DNA from: Pseudomonadota bacterium
GTDB taxonomy: Bacteria > Pseudomonadota > Gammaproteobacteria > Burkholderiales > Burkholderiaceae_C
Reading direction: 5' to 3'
Assembly (NCBI GenBank): GCA_031119395.1
Contig: JAVHYA010000003.1
Coordinates: forward strand, 30,932-94,931
DNA length: 64,000 nt
Shown here: positions 1 to 11,387 of the stretch, piece by piece
Position numbering within the stretch: position 1 is the stretch's first letter
Layout: each line of letters begins with the position of its first letter
Position numbers and translations under genes: made by a program
The notes under the pieces: model-generated
Database searches by the model: none
What the model was told of the DNA's origin: nothing
Seen by the model: the letters and a program-made list of their open reading frames with translations, nothing else

Positions 1-1019
1 ACCAGAAGGGGATGGCTGCGGCCCAGGCCTTCAAGGGCGACATCGACGGCAAGAAGGTGCAGGTCATCCAGCTCGACGACGCGTCGGACCCGAGCACGGC
101 CGCGCGCAACGCACGCAAGTTGATCGACGAAGACAAGGTCGACGTCATCATCGGAACGGCCGGCTCGCCCGGGGCGCTGGCCATTGCCGCCGTGGCGCGC
201 GAGACCCGCACGCCGCTGATCTCCATCGCCAATGCCAACCTGCCGGGCGAGGAGGGGGCGTGGATGGTCACGCTGCCCCAGCCAGCGCCCTTGATGGTCA
301 GTGCGGTGGTCGATCGCATGAAGAAGTCCGGCGTGAAGACGGTCGGCTACATCGGCTTCTCCGACGCCTGGGGTGACCTCGTGTACGACGCGCTGCAGAA
401 GAGCGCCGAGCCGGCCGGCATCAAGGTGGTGTCCAACGAGCGCTATGCGCGCGCCGACGCGTCGGTGACGGGCCAGGTGCTCAAGATCGTGGCGCTGAGG
501 CCGGACGCGGTGCTCACGGGAACCTCGGGCACGCCTGGCGCGTTGCCCTACCTGGCGCTGGCCGAGCGCGGCTACAAGGGCCAGATCTACGGCATGCATG
601 CACTGATCAACCCCGACTTCGTGCGCGTGGGCGGCGCCTCGGTCGAAGGCTTGCTGGCACCCACCGGCCCGGTGATCGTGGCCGAGCAGCTGCCGGCGGA
701 CAACCCGATCCGAAAGGTGTCGATGGACTTCCGCGCCGCCTACCAGAAGGCCAACGGTGCCGCGCCCACCGATGCGTTCTCGGCCTACAGCTTCGATGCC
801 TGGCTGATCTTCCTGGACGCGGCCAAACGCGCCTCGGCCAAGGCCGAGCCGGGCACGCCGCAGTTCCGTGTGGCGCTGCGTGATGCGATCAACAGCACCA
901 AGGAGCTGCCCGGGACGCACAGCATCTACAACTTCAAGCCCACCGACCGCTACGGCTCCGACGAGCGGTCGCGGGTGGTGGTGCGGCTCGAGAAGGGCCA
1001 GTGGAAGCTCGTTCCCTGA
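1..1019 (+). CDS. LivK-type ABC substrate-binding protein, 5' end cut by window
   Basis: Periplasmic binding protein of the branched-chain amino acid/aromatic acid (HAAT) ABC family, by similarity to the two complete paralogues at 1133 and 4147. The reading frame is open from the first base. The first ATG, at 12, aligns with an internal Met of the paralogues (KG-M-AA), so the true start and signal peptide lie upstream of the window. It shares the internal blocks VGYIGFSDAWGDLVY and NPDFVRVGG and the C-terminal ending KGQWKLVP with the other two. It is the first gene of a + strand operon and probably delivers an organic acid to the LivH/LivMG/LivF complex encoded at 5381-8957. The ligand cannot be told from sequence. 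Confidence 0.9.
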   Translation, partial: QKGMAAAQAFKGDIDGKKVQVIQLDDASDPSTAARNARKLIDEDKVDVIIGTAGSPGALAIAAVARETRTPLISIANANLPGEEGAWMVTLPQPAPLMVSAVVDRMKKSGVKTVGYIGFSDAWGDLVYDALQKSAEPAGIKVVSNERYARADASVTGQVLKIVALRPDAVLTGTSGTPGALPYLALAERGYKGQIYGMHALINPDFVRVGGASVEGLLAPTGPVIVAEQLPADNPIRKVSMDFRAAYQKANGAAPTDAFSAYSFDAWLIFLDAAKRASAKAEPGTPQFRVALRDAINSTKELPGTHSIYNFKPTDRYGSDERSRVVVRLEKGQWKLVP

Positions 1020-1132
1020 GCACCTGAGCACCTGCGCCCCGTCGCCGTAAGTCCTGCCGCGCCGTGAGTACCCGGCATGTCGTGACCGCGCCCTTCCTCT
1101 TTCGTTTCCCTTTCCTTTCTGGAGTCCCGTCG

Positions 1133-2278
1133 ATGGCCTCTCTGCTGCTCCGTCCCTTCGTCCTGCTGGCCGTCTCGGCCGTTGCCGTCGGCGCCTTCGC
1201 CGCCGACCTCAAGGTGGGCGTCATCAGCTCGCTGTCCGGCCCGGTGTCGGCGCTGGGCATTCCCTACGAGAAGGGCATCCGCGCCGCGCATGCGCAGATG
1301 CCCACCATCGCCGGCCGCAAGGTCGAACTGATCGTGCTGGACGATGCCTCCGACCCCACGACGGCCGGCCGCAATGCCCGCAAGCTGGCCACCGAGGACA
1401 AGGTGGACGTGCTCATCGGCACCTCGGGCGTGCCCGGCGCCATGGCCATCGCCGCCGTGGCGCGCGAGCTGAACGTGCCGCTGATCTCGCCCACGCCGGT
1501 GTCGCTGCCGGGCGCCGAGAACGGCTGGACGGTGTCGGTGTCGCAGCCCTTCGAGTTGATGGTCGCCGCCGTGGTGGACAAGATGAAGGCCGCCGGTGTG
1601 AAGACGGTGGCCTTCATCGGCTTCTCCGACGCGCTGGGCGACCTGGCCTACGACTCGCTGGTCAAGAGCGCCGATGCCGCCGGCATCAAGGTGGTGGCCA
1701 ACGAGCGCTATGCGCGCACCGACAGCTCGGTGGCGGGGCAGGTGCTCAAGATCGTGGCCCAGCGACCCGACGCGGTGTTCGCCGGCAACTCCGGCACACC
1801 CGGCGCGCTGCCCTACCTGGCGCTGGCGGAGCGCAACTACAAGGGCCGCATCTACGGCACGCACGGCCTGATCAACGCCGACTTCGTGCGCGTGGGCGGC
1901 AAGGCCATCGAGGGCCTGGAGGTGCCCAGCGGCCCGGTGCTGGTGGCCGAGCAGCTGCCGGCCGACAACCCGATCCGCAAGGTGTCGATGGACTTCCGGG
2001 CCGCATACCAGAAGGCCAACGGCGCGCCGCCGGTCGACGCCTTCTCGTCGTACACCTACGACGCCTACCTGCTGCTGGCCAATGCCGCAGGGCGTGCGAA
2101 GGGTGAGCCCGGCACGCCGGCGTACCGCCAGTCGCTCAAGGAGGCCATCGTCGCCACGCGCGAGCTGGTGGGCACGCACGGGATCTACAACTTCACCCCC
2201 GACAGCCGCTACGGCTCCGACAAGCGCGCGGTCGTGATCGTGCGCATGGACAAGGGCCAGTGGAAGCTGGTGCCCTGA
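1133..2278 (+). CDS. LivK-type ABC substrate-binding protein (second paralogue)
   Basis: Complete 381-residue periplasmic binding protein of the Peripla_BP_6 family. The ATG at 1133 is chosen because GGAG ends 8 nt upstream and the protein then opens with a classical signal peptide (MASLLLRPF, a hydrophobic core, cleavage near AFA-AD at residues 23-24). The frame extends upstream to 1064 without a better start. The mature protein starts [15 protein letters not shown], typical of HAAT receptors. It is closely related to the genes before and two genes after it, with the same C-terminus (KGQWKLVP), indicating tandem duplication. It lies 113 nt after the first paralogue and 37 nt before the oxygenase alpha subunit. 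Confidence 0.92.
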   Translation: MASLLLRPFVLLAVSAVAVGAFAADLKVGVISSLSGPVSALGIPYEKGIRAAHAQMPTIAGRKVELIVLDDASDPTTAGRNARKLATEDKVDVLIGTSGVPGAMAIAAVARELNVPLISPTPVSLPGAENGWTVSVSQPFELMVAAVVDKMKAAGVKTVAFIGFSDALGDLAYDSLVKSADAAGIKVVANERYARTDSSVAGQVLKIVAQRPDAVFAGNSGTPGALPYLALAERNYKGRIYGTHGLINADFVRVGGKAIEGLEVPSGPVLVAEQLPADNPIRKVSMDFRAAYQKANGAPPVDAFSSYTYDAYLLLANAAGRAKGEPGTPAYRQSLKEAIVATRELVGTHGIYNFTPDSRYGSDKRAVVIVRMDKGQWKLVP

Positions 2279-2315
2279 ACGCCCGCACGCGCGACCCGCT
2301 GCACGGCCCGACGCC

Positions 2316-3632
2316 ATGAACACGCGCTACCGCGACGACCCGGACGCCATCCAGGCGCTGGTGCAGGAACAGCGGGTGCACCGCGACCTGTACCTGAGCC
2401 AGGAACTCTTCGCGCTGGAGCAGGAACGCTTCTTCGCCCGCACCTGGCAGTTCGCCGGCCATGCGAGCGAGATTCCTGCCGCGGGCGACTACTGCACGCG
2501 GGAGATCGCCGGCCGGCCGCTGTTGATGGTGCGCCAGGCCGACGGCGGCGTGGGCGTGTTCTACAACCGCTGCGCGCACAAGGGCGCGCAACTGGTCACC
2601 GAGGCGCACGGCAGCACGGGCCGCTTCTTCCGCTGCCCCTACCACGCCTGGACCTACAGGCTGGATGGCGCGCCGCTCGCCCTGCCGCTGAAGGCGGGCT
2701 ACGAAGGCACGGGCCTGGCGCAATGCGAGTCGGGCCAGGGGCTTCAGCCGGTGGCCGGCGTGGCCGTGTACCGCGACTTCGTCTTCGTGCGGCTGGCCAA
2801 CGACGGCCCGGGCTTCGCCGACTACTTCGGCGACGTTCTGCATGTGATCGACAACATGGTCGACCGCTCGCCCGAGGGGCGCCTCACCGTGGCAGGCGGC
2901 GTGCTGCGCAACGTCATCCACTGCAACTGGAAGATGTACCTGGAGAACATCAACGACACGGTGCACCCCATGTCCACCCACGAGTCGGCCACGCAGGCGG
3001 CCGATGCGCTGTGGAAGGACCAGCCGGCCGGTGCCCCCAAGCCCATGGCGATGGAGCAGATCCTGCCCTTCGGCTCCGGCTACGACTTCTTCGACCGCAT
3101 GGGCGGGCGCGTGTACCCCAATGGCCACAGCGTGCTGGGCACGCGCTTCAGCATCCATTCCAGCTACGCGCAGTTGCAGGACTACGAGGAGGCGCTGCGG
3201 GGCGCGTTGGGCGAGGAGCGCGCCAACGAGGTGCTGCAACGTTCCCCGCAGAACGCGGTGCTGTTTCCCAGCCTCTCGGTGAAAGGCTCGCCGCAGGCCA
3301 TCCGCGTGATCCGGCCCCTGGCAGCCGACCGCACGCTGGTGGAGGCATGGAGCCTCCGTGCCGAGGGCGCGCCCGAGCTGATGCTGCAGCGGTCGATGAG
3401 CTACAACCGCCTGGTCTTCTCGCCCATGTCCGTCGTGGCGCATGACGACGTGCACCTGTTCGAGAGCATGCAGCAGGGCCTGCGCGGCGAGGGCAACGAA
3501 TGGGTCAGCCTGCACCGCGGCTTCGCGCCCGGCGAGCGCAGCGACGCGGTGGAAGAGACCAGCGGCACCGACGAGCGCCTGATGCGCAATCAGTTCCGCG
3601 CCTGGGCGCGCTGGATGCGGGAGGCCGCGTGA
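2316..3632 (+). CDS. Rieske non-haem iron ring-hydroxylating oxygenase, large (alpha) subunit
   Basis: A 438-residue oxygenase component expected to hydroxylate an aromatic ring with O2. The N-terminal Rieske [2Fe-2S] motif is visible: C86-x-H88, about 18 residues, then C107-x2-H110 (CAHKG ... CPYHAW). The mononuclear iron site is NINDTVHPMSTH, giving Asp214, His217 and His222, with Asp214 as the likely electron bridge. The gene overlaps the small subunit start by 4 nt (GTGA), so the two are translationally coupled. No ferredoxin or reductase gene lies in the operon, so electrons must come from a partner encoded elsewhere. Neighbouring CoA ligase and thioesterase genes raise the possibility of a CoA-ester substrate; that is inference. 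Confidence 0.92.
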   Translation: MNTRYRDDPDAIQALVQEQRVHRDLYLSQELFALEQERFFARTWQFAGHASEIPAAGDYCTREIAGRPLLMVRQADGGVGVFYNRCAHKGAQLVTEAHGSTGRFFRCPYHAWTYRLDGAPLALPLKAGYEGTGLAQCESGQGLQPVAGVAVYRDFVFVRLANDGPGFADYFGDVLHVIDNMVDRSPEGRLTVAGGVLRNVIHCNWKMYLENINDTVHPMSTHESATQAADALWKDQPAGAPKPMAMEQILPFGSGYDFFDRMGGRVYPNGHSVLGTRFSIHSSYAQLQDYEEALRGALGEERANEVLQRSPQNAVLFPSLSVKGSPQAIRVIRPLAADRTLVEAWSLRAEGAPELMLQRSMSYNRLVFSPMSVVAHDDVHLFESMQQGLRGEGNEWVSLHRGFAPGERSDAVEETSGTDERLMRNQFRAWARWMREAA

Positions 3633-4108
3633 CGCCGTCTGCCGAAGACTTTGTCGTCCACGAGGCCGAGCTCATCGACGACCGGCGCTGGGACGAGTGG
3701 CTGGCGCTCTTCGCCCCGGACGGCAGGTACTGGATCCCGCTGCAGGGTGCCGCACAGGCCGATGCCGAAAGCCACAACGCGCTCGCACTGGAAGACCGCC
3801 TGCTGCTCGAGCTGCGCGTCAGGCGGCTGCACAGCCCGCGCGCCCATTCGCAGCATCCGGCGAGCCGCTGCCAGCATGTGCTGCAGGCCTCGCGCCGCCT
3901 GGCGGCGGGGCCGGGCGACGGCGAGATCGTGCGCCTGCGCACCGCCTTCCTCTACGTCGAGTCGCGCGGCCAGCAGCAAGTGCAGCTGGCCGGCCACTGC
4001 GTCCACACGCTCGTCGCCGGTGGGCCGCAGGGCTGGCTGATCCGCGAGAAGCGCGTGAACCTGCTCGATGCGGACCAGCCGCTGCCGGCCATCCAGTTGT
4101 TCGTCTAG
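3629..4108 (+). CDS. Ring-hydroxylating oxygenase, small (beta) subunit
   Basis: A 159-residue SnoaL-like/NTF2-fold beta subunit that would form an alpha3beta3 oxygenase with the preceding product. The start is the GTG at 3629, overlapping the alpha stop codon as GTGA. The longer frame reaching back to 3500 only overlaps the alpha gene. Recognisable family features are the opening VHEAELIDDRRWDEWLALFAPDGRYWIP and the closing segment around WLIREKRVNLLDADQPLP (here named only for recognition). The length is slightly below the usual 160-180 residues. The beta subunit is structural and contributes no metal ligands. It is followed after 38 nt by a third binding-protein gene with its own ribosome site. 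Confidence 0.88.
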   Translation: MTPSAEDFVVHEAELIDDRRWDEWLALFAPDGRYWIPLQGAAQADAESHNALALEDRLLLELRVRRLHSPRAHSQHPASRCQHVLQASRRLAAGPGDGEIVRLRTAFLYVESRGQQQVQLAGHCVHTLVAGGPQGWLIREKRVNLLDADQPLPAIQLFV

Positions 4109-4146
4109 TTGATCGTCCCTGCTTTCCTCCAACCAGGAGCTTCCTC

Positions 4147-5316
4147 ATGAAAAAGATGCTGATGTCCCTCGGCCGTGGTGCGCTGGCCGCCGGCGCGCTG
4201 GCCGCGGCCGCCGTGGCTGCCCAGGCAGCCGACCTCAAGGTGGGCCTGAGCGTGTCGCTGTCCGGCCCGAACTCCTCGCTGGGCGTGCCCTACGCGAAGG
4301 GCATGCAGGCCGCGCTGGCCTACAAGGGCGAGATCGCGGGCCGCAAGGTGCAGCTCATCGTGCTGGACGACGGCTCCGACCCGACGACTGCGGGCCGCAA
4401 TGCCCGCAAGCTGGTCGAGGAAGACAAGGTCGACGTGCTGATGGGCACCTCGGGCGTCCCCGCCGCCATCGCCATGGCGCAGGTGGGCCGCGATGCGAAG
4501 GTGCCGATGATCGGCCTCACGCCCATCCTGCTGAATCCGGCCGACAACGCCTGGGTGATGACGGTGGCGCAGCCCACGCAGCTGATGATCGACGCCGTGG
4601 TGCAGCGCATGAAGAAGGACGGGGTGCGCACCGTGGGCTACATCGGCTTCTCCGATGCCTGGGGCGACCTGGTCTACACGGCGCTCAACAAGGCCGCGGC
4701 CGACGCCGGCATCCAGGTGCTGGGCAACGAGCGCTATGCGCGTTCCGACCAGTCGGTCACCGGTCAGGTGCTCAAGCTGCTGGCCATGCGCCCTGACGCG
4801 GTGATGACCGGCGGCGCCGGCACGCCGGGCGCCTTGCCCTTTCTGGCCCTGGCCGACCGTGGCTTCAAGGGCAAGGTCTATGGGCAGCACGGCCTGATCA
4901 ACCCCGACTTCGTGCGCGTCGTGGGCACGGCAGGGCAGGGCGCACTCATGCCGACCGGCCCGGTCATCGTGGCCGAGCAGCTGCCGGCCGACCACCCCAC
5001 CCGCAAGATGGGCCTGGCCTTCCGGGAGGTCTTCCAGAAGGTCAACAGCGCACCCACGAGCGATGCCTTCTCGGCCTATTCCTTCGACGGCTGGCTGGTG
5101 TTCGCCGATGCCGCCCAGCGCGTGCTGTCCGCCGGCAAGACCGAGCCGGGCACGCCCGAGTTCAGGCAGGCACTGCGAGACGCCATCTTCAGCACGCGGG
5201 AGGTGGTGGGTACGCACGGCGTCTACAACTTCAAGCCCGGCGACCTGTACGGCGTGGACGAGCGCGCCCGCGTGATCGTCACCCTCGACAAGGGCCAGTG
5301 GAAGCTGGCTCCCTGA
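4147..5316 (+). CDS. LivK-type ABC substrate-binding protein (third paralogue)
   Basis: A 389-residue periplasmic receptor, paralogue of the two upstream. The ATG at 4147 has AGGAG 7 nt upstream and is followed by a signal peptide (MKKMLMSLGRG, an Ala-rich core, cleavage near AQA-AD at residue 27). The frame is open further upstream to 3697 but only in antisense-like shadow sequence. The mature N-terminus DLKVGLSVSLSGPNSS and the C-terminus DKGQWKLAP match the family. It is placed directly before the permease genes, the usual position of the cognate receptor, so this copy may be the primary one and the first two may widen ligand range. Confidence 0.92.
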   Translation: MKKMLMSLGRGALAAGALAAAAVAAQAADLKVGLSVSLSGPNSSLGVPYAKGMQAALAYKGEIAGRKVQLIVLDDGSDPTTAGRNARKLVEEDKVDVLMGTSGVPAAIAMAQVGRDAKVPMIGLTPILLNPADNAWVMTVAQPTQLMIDAVVQRMKKDGVRTVGYIGFSDAWGDLVYTALNKAAADAGIQVLGNERYARSDQSVTGQVLKLLAMRPDAVMTGGAGTPGALPFLALADRGFKGKVYGQHGLINPDFVRVVGTAGQGALMPTGPVIVAEQLPADHPTRKMGLAFREVFQKVNSAPTSDAFSAYSFDGWLVFADAAQRVLSAGKTEPGTPEFRQALRDAIFSTREVVGTHGVYNFKPGDLYGVDERARVIVTLDKGQWKLAP

Positions 5317-5380
5317 GTACCGCGACGGGAGCACGACGCATGATCCAGAACGCCGCCACCGAACGAAGGACCCCCCGACC

Positions 5381-6436
5381 ATGACCTGGGACGTCGCCCT
5401 CATCCTGGGCATCGACGGCTTGGCCAACGGCGCCATCTACCTGCTGGCCGGCCTCGGGCTGGTGCTGATCTTCTCGGTCACGCGGGTGGTGTTCGTGCCT
5501 TTCGGCGACATCGCGGCCTTCGCCGCGCTGACGCTGGCCGCCTTCGAGACCAACAAGCTGCCGCCCACCATCGGCATGGTGATCTTCCTGACGGCGCTGG
5601 CGCTGCTGACCGAGCTGGGCAGCCTGCTGCGCAAGGGGGAGGCGCGGCGTGTGCCCAAGGCGCTGCTGATGTGGGGCGTGCTGCCGCTGGTGCCCTGCGC
5701 CATCGCCTGGGCGGCGGCCCGGGCCGGGGTTCCGGTGGCAGTGCAGATCGTGGCTTCGGTGCTCCTGGTGGTGCCGGTGGCGCCGTTGCTGGCGCGCGTG
5801 GTGTTCCAGCCCATCGCCGATGCCTCGGCGCTCGTGCTGCTGATCGTGTCGCTGGCGCTGCACTTCCTGCTGTCGGGCCTGGGGCTGCTGTTCTTCGGGC
5901 CGGAAGGCTCTCGCACCGGTGCGCTGACCTCGGCCACCCTGACCCTGGGCGACGGCTTCAGCGTCAGCGGGCAGGTGGTGCTGATGGTGAGCGCCGCGGT
6001 CGTGCTGAGCGGGCTGTTCTTCCTGGTGTTCGAGCGCACGGTCACCGGCAAGGCGCTGCGCGCCACGGCGGTCAACCGCACGGGCGCGCGGCTGGTGGGG
6101 ATCAGGCCGGCGCGCACGGCGCTGCTGGCCTATGGCTGCGCCTCGCTGCTGGCGGGGCTGATCGGCGTGCTGATCGCGCCGGTGACCACCATGTACTACG
6201 ACTCGGGCTTCATCATCGGGCTCAAGGCCTTCGTGGCGGCCATCATCGGCGGGCTCGTGAGCTACCCGGTCACGGCGCTGGGCGCGCTGGCGGTGGGAAT
6301 CATCGAGAGCTTCGCATCCTTCTGGAGCGGGGCGCTCAAGGACGTCATCGTGTTCAGCCTGCTGATCCCGGTGCTGATGGCGCGCTCGTACATGGCGCGC
6401 CACCATGAAGAAGAAGCCGAGGAGATCGACCAATGA
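5381..6436 (+). CDS. LivH-family ABC transporter permease
   Basis: A 351-residue inner-membrane permease with about eight to nine hydrophobic segments, opening with the family signature [23 protein letters not shown]. It is longer than typical LivH (about 300) because of an extra hydrophobic pair near residues 65-130 between the second and later helices. GAAGGA stands about 11 nt before the ATG. It overlaps the next gene by 4 nt (ATGA). It would pair with the LivM half of the following fusion protein to form the translocation channel for the HAAT-type ABC importer of this operon. Confidence 0.9.
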   Translation: MTWDVALILGIDGLANGAIYLLAGLGLVLIFSVTRVVFVPFGDIAAFAALTLAAFETNKLPPTIGMVIFLTALALLTELGSLLRKGEARRVPKALLMWGVLPLVPCAIAWAAARAGVPVAVQIVASVLLVVPVAPLLARVVFQPIADASALVLLIVSLALHFLLSGLGLLFFGPEGSRTGALTSATLTLGDGFSVSGQVVLMVSAAVVLSGLFFLVFERTVTGKALRATAVNRTGARLVGIRPARTALLAYGCASLLAGLIGVLIAPVTTMYYDSGFIIGLKAFVAAIIGGLVSYPVTALGALAVGIIESFASFWSGALKDVIVFSLLIPVLMARSYMARHHEEEAEEIDQ

Positions 6437-8216
6437 AGCGCGGCACTGGCGCATTCCTGCTCGGGGCGGTGGCCCTCGTGCTGGCCCTGGTGCCGGCGGT
6501 GGCCGGCAGCTTCACCGTGTCGCTGCTCAACGACATCGGCATCGGCGCCCTGGTCGCCCTCGGCCTGGTGCTGCTCACCGGCGTGGGGGGTGCCACGTCC
6601 TTCGGGCAGGCGGCCTTCGTGGGCATCGCAGCCTATTCGACGGCGTGGCTCACCACGGCACAGGGCTTCTCGCCCTGGCTGGGGCTGCCCTTCGCGCTCC
6701 TGCTCACGGGCCTGTCGGCGCTGGCCATCGGCGCGCTCACGCTGCGGCTGGGCGGGCACTTCCTGCCGCTGTCGACCATCGCCTGGGGCCTGTCGATCGC
6801 GCTGCTCTTCGGCAACGTGGACGGACTCGGGCGGCACACGGGGCTGTCCAACATCCCGCCATTGCGCATCGGCGGCTGGGTGCTGTCGGACCCGCGCTCC
6901 ATCTACTACCTCATCTGGGCCATCGTGGGCCTGGCCTGCCTGTTCAGCCACAACCTGCTGAACTCGCGCCCGGGGCGCGCCATCCGGGGGCTGCGCGGAG
7001 GCGCCACCCTGCTGGCCAGCGTGGGCGCCGATGCCTACCGCGTGAAGCTCACGCTGTTCGTGACGGCGGCCCTGTTCGCCGGCCTGGCAGGCTGGCTGTA
7101 TGCGCACATGAACCGCTTCGTCAGCCCTTCGCCCTTCGACGTGCGCGCCAGCATCGAGTACCTGCTGATGGCCGTGGCCGGCGGCCTGGGCAGCCTGGCG
7201 GGCGCATTGGTGGGGGCGGCGCTGGTGCTGGTGCTCAAGAACGTGCTGCAGGATGTGCTGCCGTTGGTCACGCAGTGGGCGGGCCAGCTGGAGGCGGTGA
7301 CCTTCGCCGCGCTCTTCATCGCCCTGCTGCACTTCGCCCGCGGCGGGGTGATGGGCTTCGTGCGGCGCTGGCGGCTGCGCGGTGGCGCGGCGCCGCGCGG
7401 CGCGGCGGGGGCGCCCGCCGCGCCGGTCGAGCCGCTGCCGCAGCGCGCCATGCCCGCCCGCGGCACGCCGCTGCTGTCGGTGCAAGGCGCGGTCAAGCGC
7501 TTCGGCGGGCTGGTGGCCGTCAACGACGTGAGCTTCGACGTGCAGGCCGGCGAGATCGTCGGACTGATCGGCCCCAACGGCGCCGGCAAGTCGACCATGT
7601 TCAACCTGCTCACACGGACCGCACCGATGACTGCCGGCCGGGTGCAGTTCCTCGGCCAGGACATCACCGGCATGCGCCAGCGCGACGTGGCGCGGCTCGG
7701 GCTGGCGCGGACCTTCCAGCATGTGAAGCTGCGGCCGCACATGAGCCTGCTGGACAACGTGGCCCTGGGCGCCCACGCGCGCGCAGGCGCCGGGGTGCTG
7801 CGGGCCGGCCTGCGCCTGGACCGGCAGGAGGAGCGCCAGATCCTGCAGGAGGCCCAGCGCCAGCTGGAGCGCATCGGCCTGGGCGATCGCGCCCACGAGA
7901 TGGCCGGGGCGCTGCCGCTGGGCACCCAGCGGATCCTGGAGATCGCCCGCGCGCTGGCGGCCGATCCCGTGCTGCTGGTGCTGGACGAGCCTGCCGCGGG
8001 CCTGCGGCGCAAGGAGAAGATGGCCCTGGGCGAGCTGCTGCGCAAGCTGCAGGGCGAGGGCGTGACCATCCTCATCGTGGAGCACGACATGGACTTCGTG
8101 ATGAAGCTGGTGGACCGGCTCGTGGTGATGAATTTCGGCGCCAAGCTGGTCGAGGGCGTGCCCGCCGCGGTGCGCGCCGATGCGCGGGTGCAGGCCGCCT
8201 ACCTGGGGAGCACCGT

Positions 8217-8220
<4 letters not shown>
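6433..8220 (+). CDS. Fused LivM permease and LivG ATP-binding protein
   Basis: A 595-residue fusion. Residues about 1-320 are a LivM-type permease (hydrophobic segments, [20 protein letters not shown] motif). After a basic, Ala/Pro-rich linker, residues about 345-595 are a LivG-type ATPase. Walker [10 protein letters not shown] is at residues 380-388, the signature region [15 protein letters not shown] near 493, Walker B LLVLDEP near 515-520, and a switch His in VEHDMDFV. The C-terminal helix region typical of LivG is retained. Such permease-ATPase fusions occur in Burkholderiales. The gene overlaps both neighbours by 4 nt, so livH-livMG-livF is translationally coupled. Confidence 0.93.
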
Positions 8221-8943
<723 letters not shown>

Positions 8944-8957
<14 letters not shown>

Positions 8958-10548
8958 AGCGGCGCTGCTGGCGCCGCCGCAGCGCACGCTGCCGCGGATG
9001 CTCGCGCGACAGGCGGCGCAGTTCGGTGATCGGCCGGCCGTTCGCATCGGCGGGCACCGGTGGCGCCATGCGGACCTGCCCGCCCGTGCGTCGGGCCGCG
9101 CCGGCGCGCTGCAGGCGGCTGGCGTACGGCGTGGCGACCGCGTGGCGATCCTGGCGGGCAACCGGCCGGAGTTCCTCGAGGCCTTCCTCGGCTGCGGCTG
9201 GATGGGCGCCGTGGCCGTGCCGATCAACACCGCCTCGATGGGGCCCCAGATCGAGTACTTCCTGGCCGACAGCCAGGCCGCGCTGCTCGTCATCGAAGGC
9301 CAGTACCTGGCGCGGCTGGCCACCGCGGACCTCTCGCGCACCGCGCTGCAACGCATCTGGGTCGTGGCGCACGAGGAAGGGACGGCCACCTTGCAGGTGC
9401 AGGGCCTGGAGGCCACGCCCTGGCCGGCGGCCGGCGACGAAATGCCGCCGGCCGAAGTCGGCCCCGCCGACACGCTGGGCATCCTCTACACCTCGGGCAC
9501 CACCGGGCCGTCGAAGGGCGTGCTGTGTCCGCATGCGCAGTACTACTGGTGGGGCGTGAACAGCCTGCGGGTGCTGGGTGTGCGCGCGGATGACGTGCTG
9601 TGCACCACGCTGCCGCTGTTCCACATCAATGCGCTCAACACCTTCGCCCAGGCCTGCCTGGCGGGCTGCGAGGTGGTGTTCGAGCCGCGTTTTTCCGCCT
9701 CCGGCTTCTGGCCCGCCATGCACGCCTGCGGCGCCACCGTGGTCTACCTGCTGGGGGCCATGGTGCCGATCCTGCTCGCGCAGCCGCCGGGCGAGGCCGA
9801 GCGCGGGCACCGCGTGCGCATCGGCCTGGGGCCGGGCGTGCCGGGCCAGGCGGGCGAGGCCTTCGCGGCCCGCACCGGTGTGCGCCTGCTCGAAGGCTAT
9901 GGCTCGACCGAGACCAACTTCGTCATCGCCACGGCGACCGACTCGCCGCGGGGGGGCGTCATGGGCTGGGTTCTTCCCGGCTTCGAGGCCCGGGTGGCGG
10001 ACGAGCACGACGCCGAGCTGCCCGATGGCGAAGCCGGCGAACTGCTGCTGCGCGCCCGGGAGCCGCACGCCTTCGCGAGCGGCTACTTCAACATGCCCGA
10101 CAAGACGGTGGAGGCGTGGCGCAACCTGTGGTTCCACACCGGCGACCGGGTGGTGCGCGAGCCCGACGGCGCCCTGCGCTTCGTGGACCGCATCAAGGAC
10201 GCGATCCGCCGCCGTGGAGAGAACATCTCCTCCTTCGAGGTGGAACAGGTGCTGCAGAGCCACCCGGCCGTGGCGACGGTGGCCGTGTACCCGGTGCGCT
10301 CCGAACTGGCCGAGGACGAGGTGATGGCCGCGCTCATCCTGCGCGAAGGGCTGGCGCCGCCGCCGCTGGAGCTCGCCGCCTGGTGCGAGGCGCGGCTGCC
10401 GTACTTCGCGGTGCCGCGCTGGTTCGACATCGTGGACGACCTCCCGCGCACGGAGAACGGCAAGGTCCAGAAGTACAAGCTGCGCGAGCGTGGCGTGACG
10501 GCGTCCGCGTGGGAGCGCACGCCGCCCCCGCGCGCGCGGCGGGGATAG
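8944..10548 (+). CDS. AMP-forming acyl/aryl-CoA ligase
   Basis: A 534-residue ANL-superfamily enzyme that adenylates a carboxylic acid and transfers it to CoA. The ATP-binding loop [11 protein letters not shown] is at about residues 181-191, the A5 motif GYGSTETN near 318, the GD motif FHTGDRVV near 398, and the C-terminal catalytic lysine region [11 protein letters not shown] near 505. The start is taken as ATG 8944, preceded by GGGGGTGG; a GTG at 8935 is possible. Its position after the importer suggests it activates the imported acid. Sequence alone does not separate benzoate-type from other carboxylate ligases, so no gene symbol is given. Confidence 0.88.
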
Positions 10549-10565
10549 CGTTGGACGCGGGCGGG

Positions 10566-11336
10566 ATGCTCCGGTCCGCCGTGCCGCCGGGCGCATTGCA
10601 GGGGCGCGTGGCCATCGTGACCGGCGCTGCCCAGGGCTTGGGGGCGTCGATCGCCCGGACCCTGGCGGCGGCGGGTGCGCAGGTGGTCCTGGCCGACGCG
10701 AACGCCGAAGTCCTTCAGTTGGCGCAGCGCCTGTCCGACGGGGGCGCCGGCAGCCTCGGCGTGGTGGCAGACGTCGCGATCGAGGCGCACTGGGAGGGCC
10801 TGCTGCGCGATGCCGTGGACGCTTTCGGATGCGTGGATGTGCTGGTCAACAATGCCGCGCGGACCGCGTCGACCTCCCTGTGGGACATCACGCAGGACGA
10901 ATGGGACGCGGTGATGGCCGTGAACCTGCGCGGCTGCTTCCTGGGATGCAGAACGGTCGGCCGCCACATGCGCGAACGCGGACGCGGCGGGCGCATCGTG
11001 AATCTCTCGTCGCTGGCGGGCCAGCAGGCGAGCCCGGCCACGGGGGTGCACTATGCGGCCTCCAAGGCCGGGATCCTGGCGCTCACGCGCAGCTTCGCGG
11101 CGGAGTTCGCGCCCGATGCGATCACCGTGAATGCGGTGGCGCCGGCGGCGATCGAAGGGCCCATGCTGGACGCCCTGGCTGCCGATCGCAGGGATTCGCT
11201 CCTCGCGCGCATCCCGCTCGGCCGCTTCGGGCAGCCGGACGAGGTGGGCGGCGCGGTGCTCTTCCTGGCGTCCGATGCGGCGGGCTTCGTCACCGGGGCG
11301 ACGCTGGACGTCAACGGCGGGCGGCTGATGCGCTGA
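10566..11336 (+). CDS. Short-chain dehydrogenase/reductase (first of two)
   Basis: A 256-residue classical SDR. The cofactor loop TGAAQGLG is at about residues 18-25, the NNA motif (VLVNNAAR) is present, and the catalytic set includes Ser in NLSSLAG and Y163-x3-K167 (YAASK). The ATG at 10566 is chosen; a TTG at 10551 is an alternative. It starts 17 nt after the CoA ligase. In the operon it may oxidise the cis-dihydrodiol made by the Rieske oxygenase or a beta-hydroxyacyl-CoA intermediate. These two roles cannot be separated from sequence. Confidence 0.87.
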   Translation: MLRSAVPPGALQGRVAIVTGAAQGLGASIARTLAAAGAQVVLADANAEVLQLAQRLSDGGAGSLGVVADVAIEAHWEGLLRDAVDAFGCVDVLVNNAARTASTSLWDITQDEWDAVMAVNLRGCFLGCRTVGRHMRERGRGGRIVNLSSLAGQQASPATGVHYAASKAGILALTRSFAAEFAPDAITVNAVAPAAIEGPMLDALAADRRDSLLARIPLGRFGQPDEVGGAVLFLASDAAGFVTGATLDVNGGRLMR

Positions 11337-11387
11337 GACTACGCCCGGACAACACCCTGCCAGGAATCAAATGCAAGAGGTCGGACG

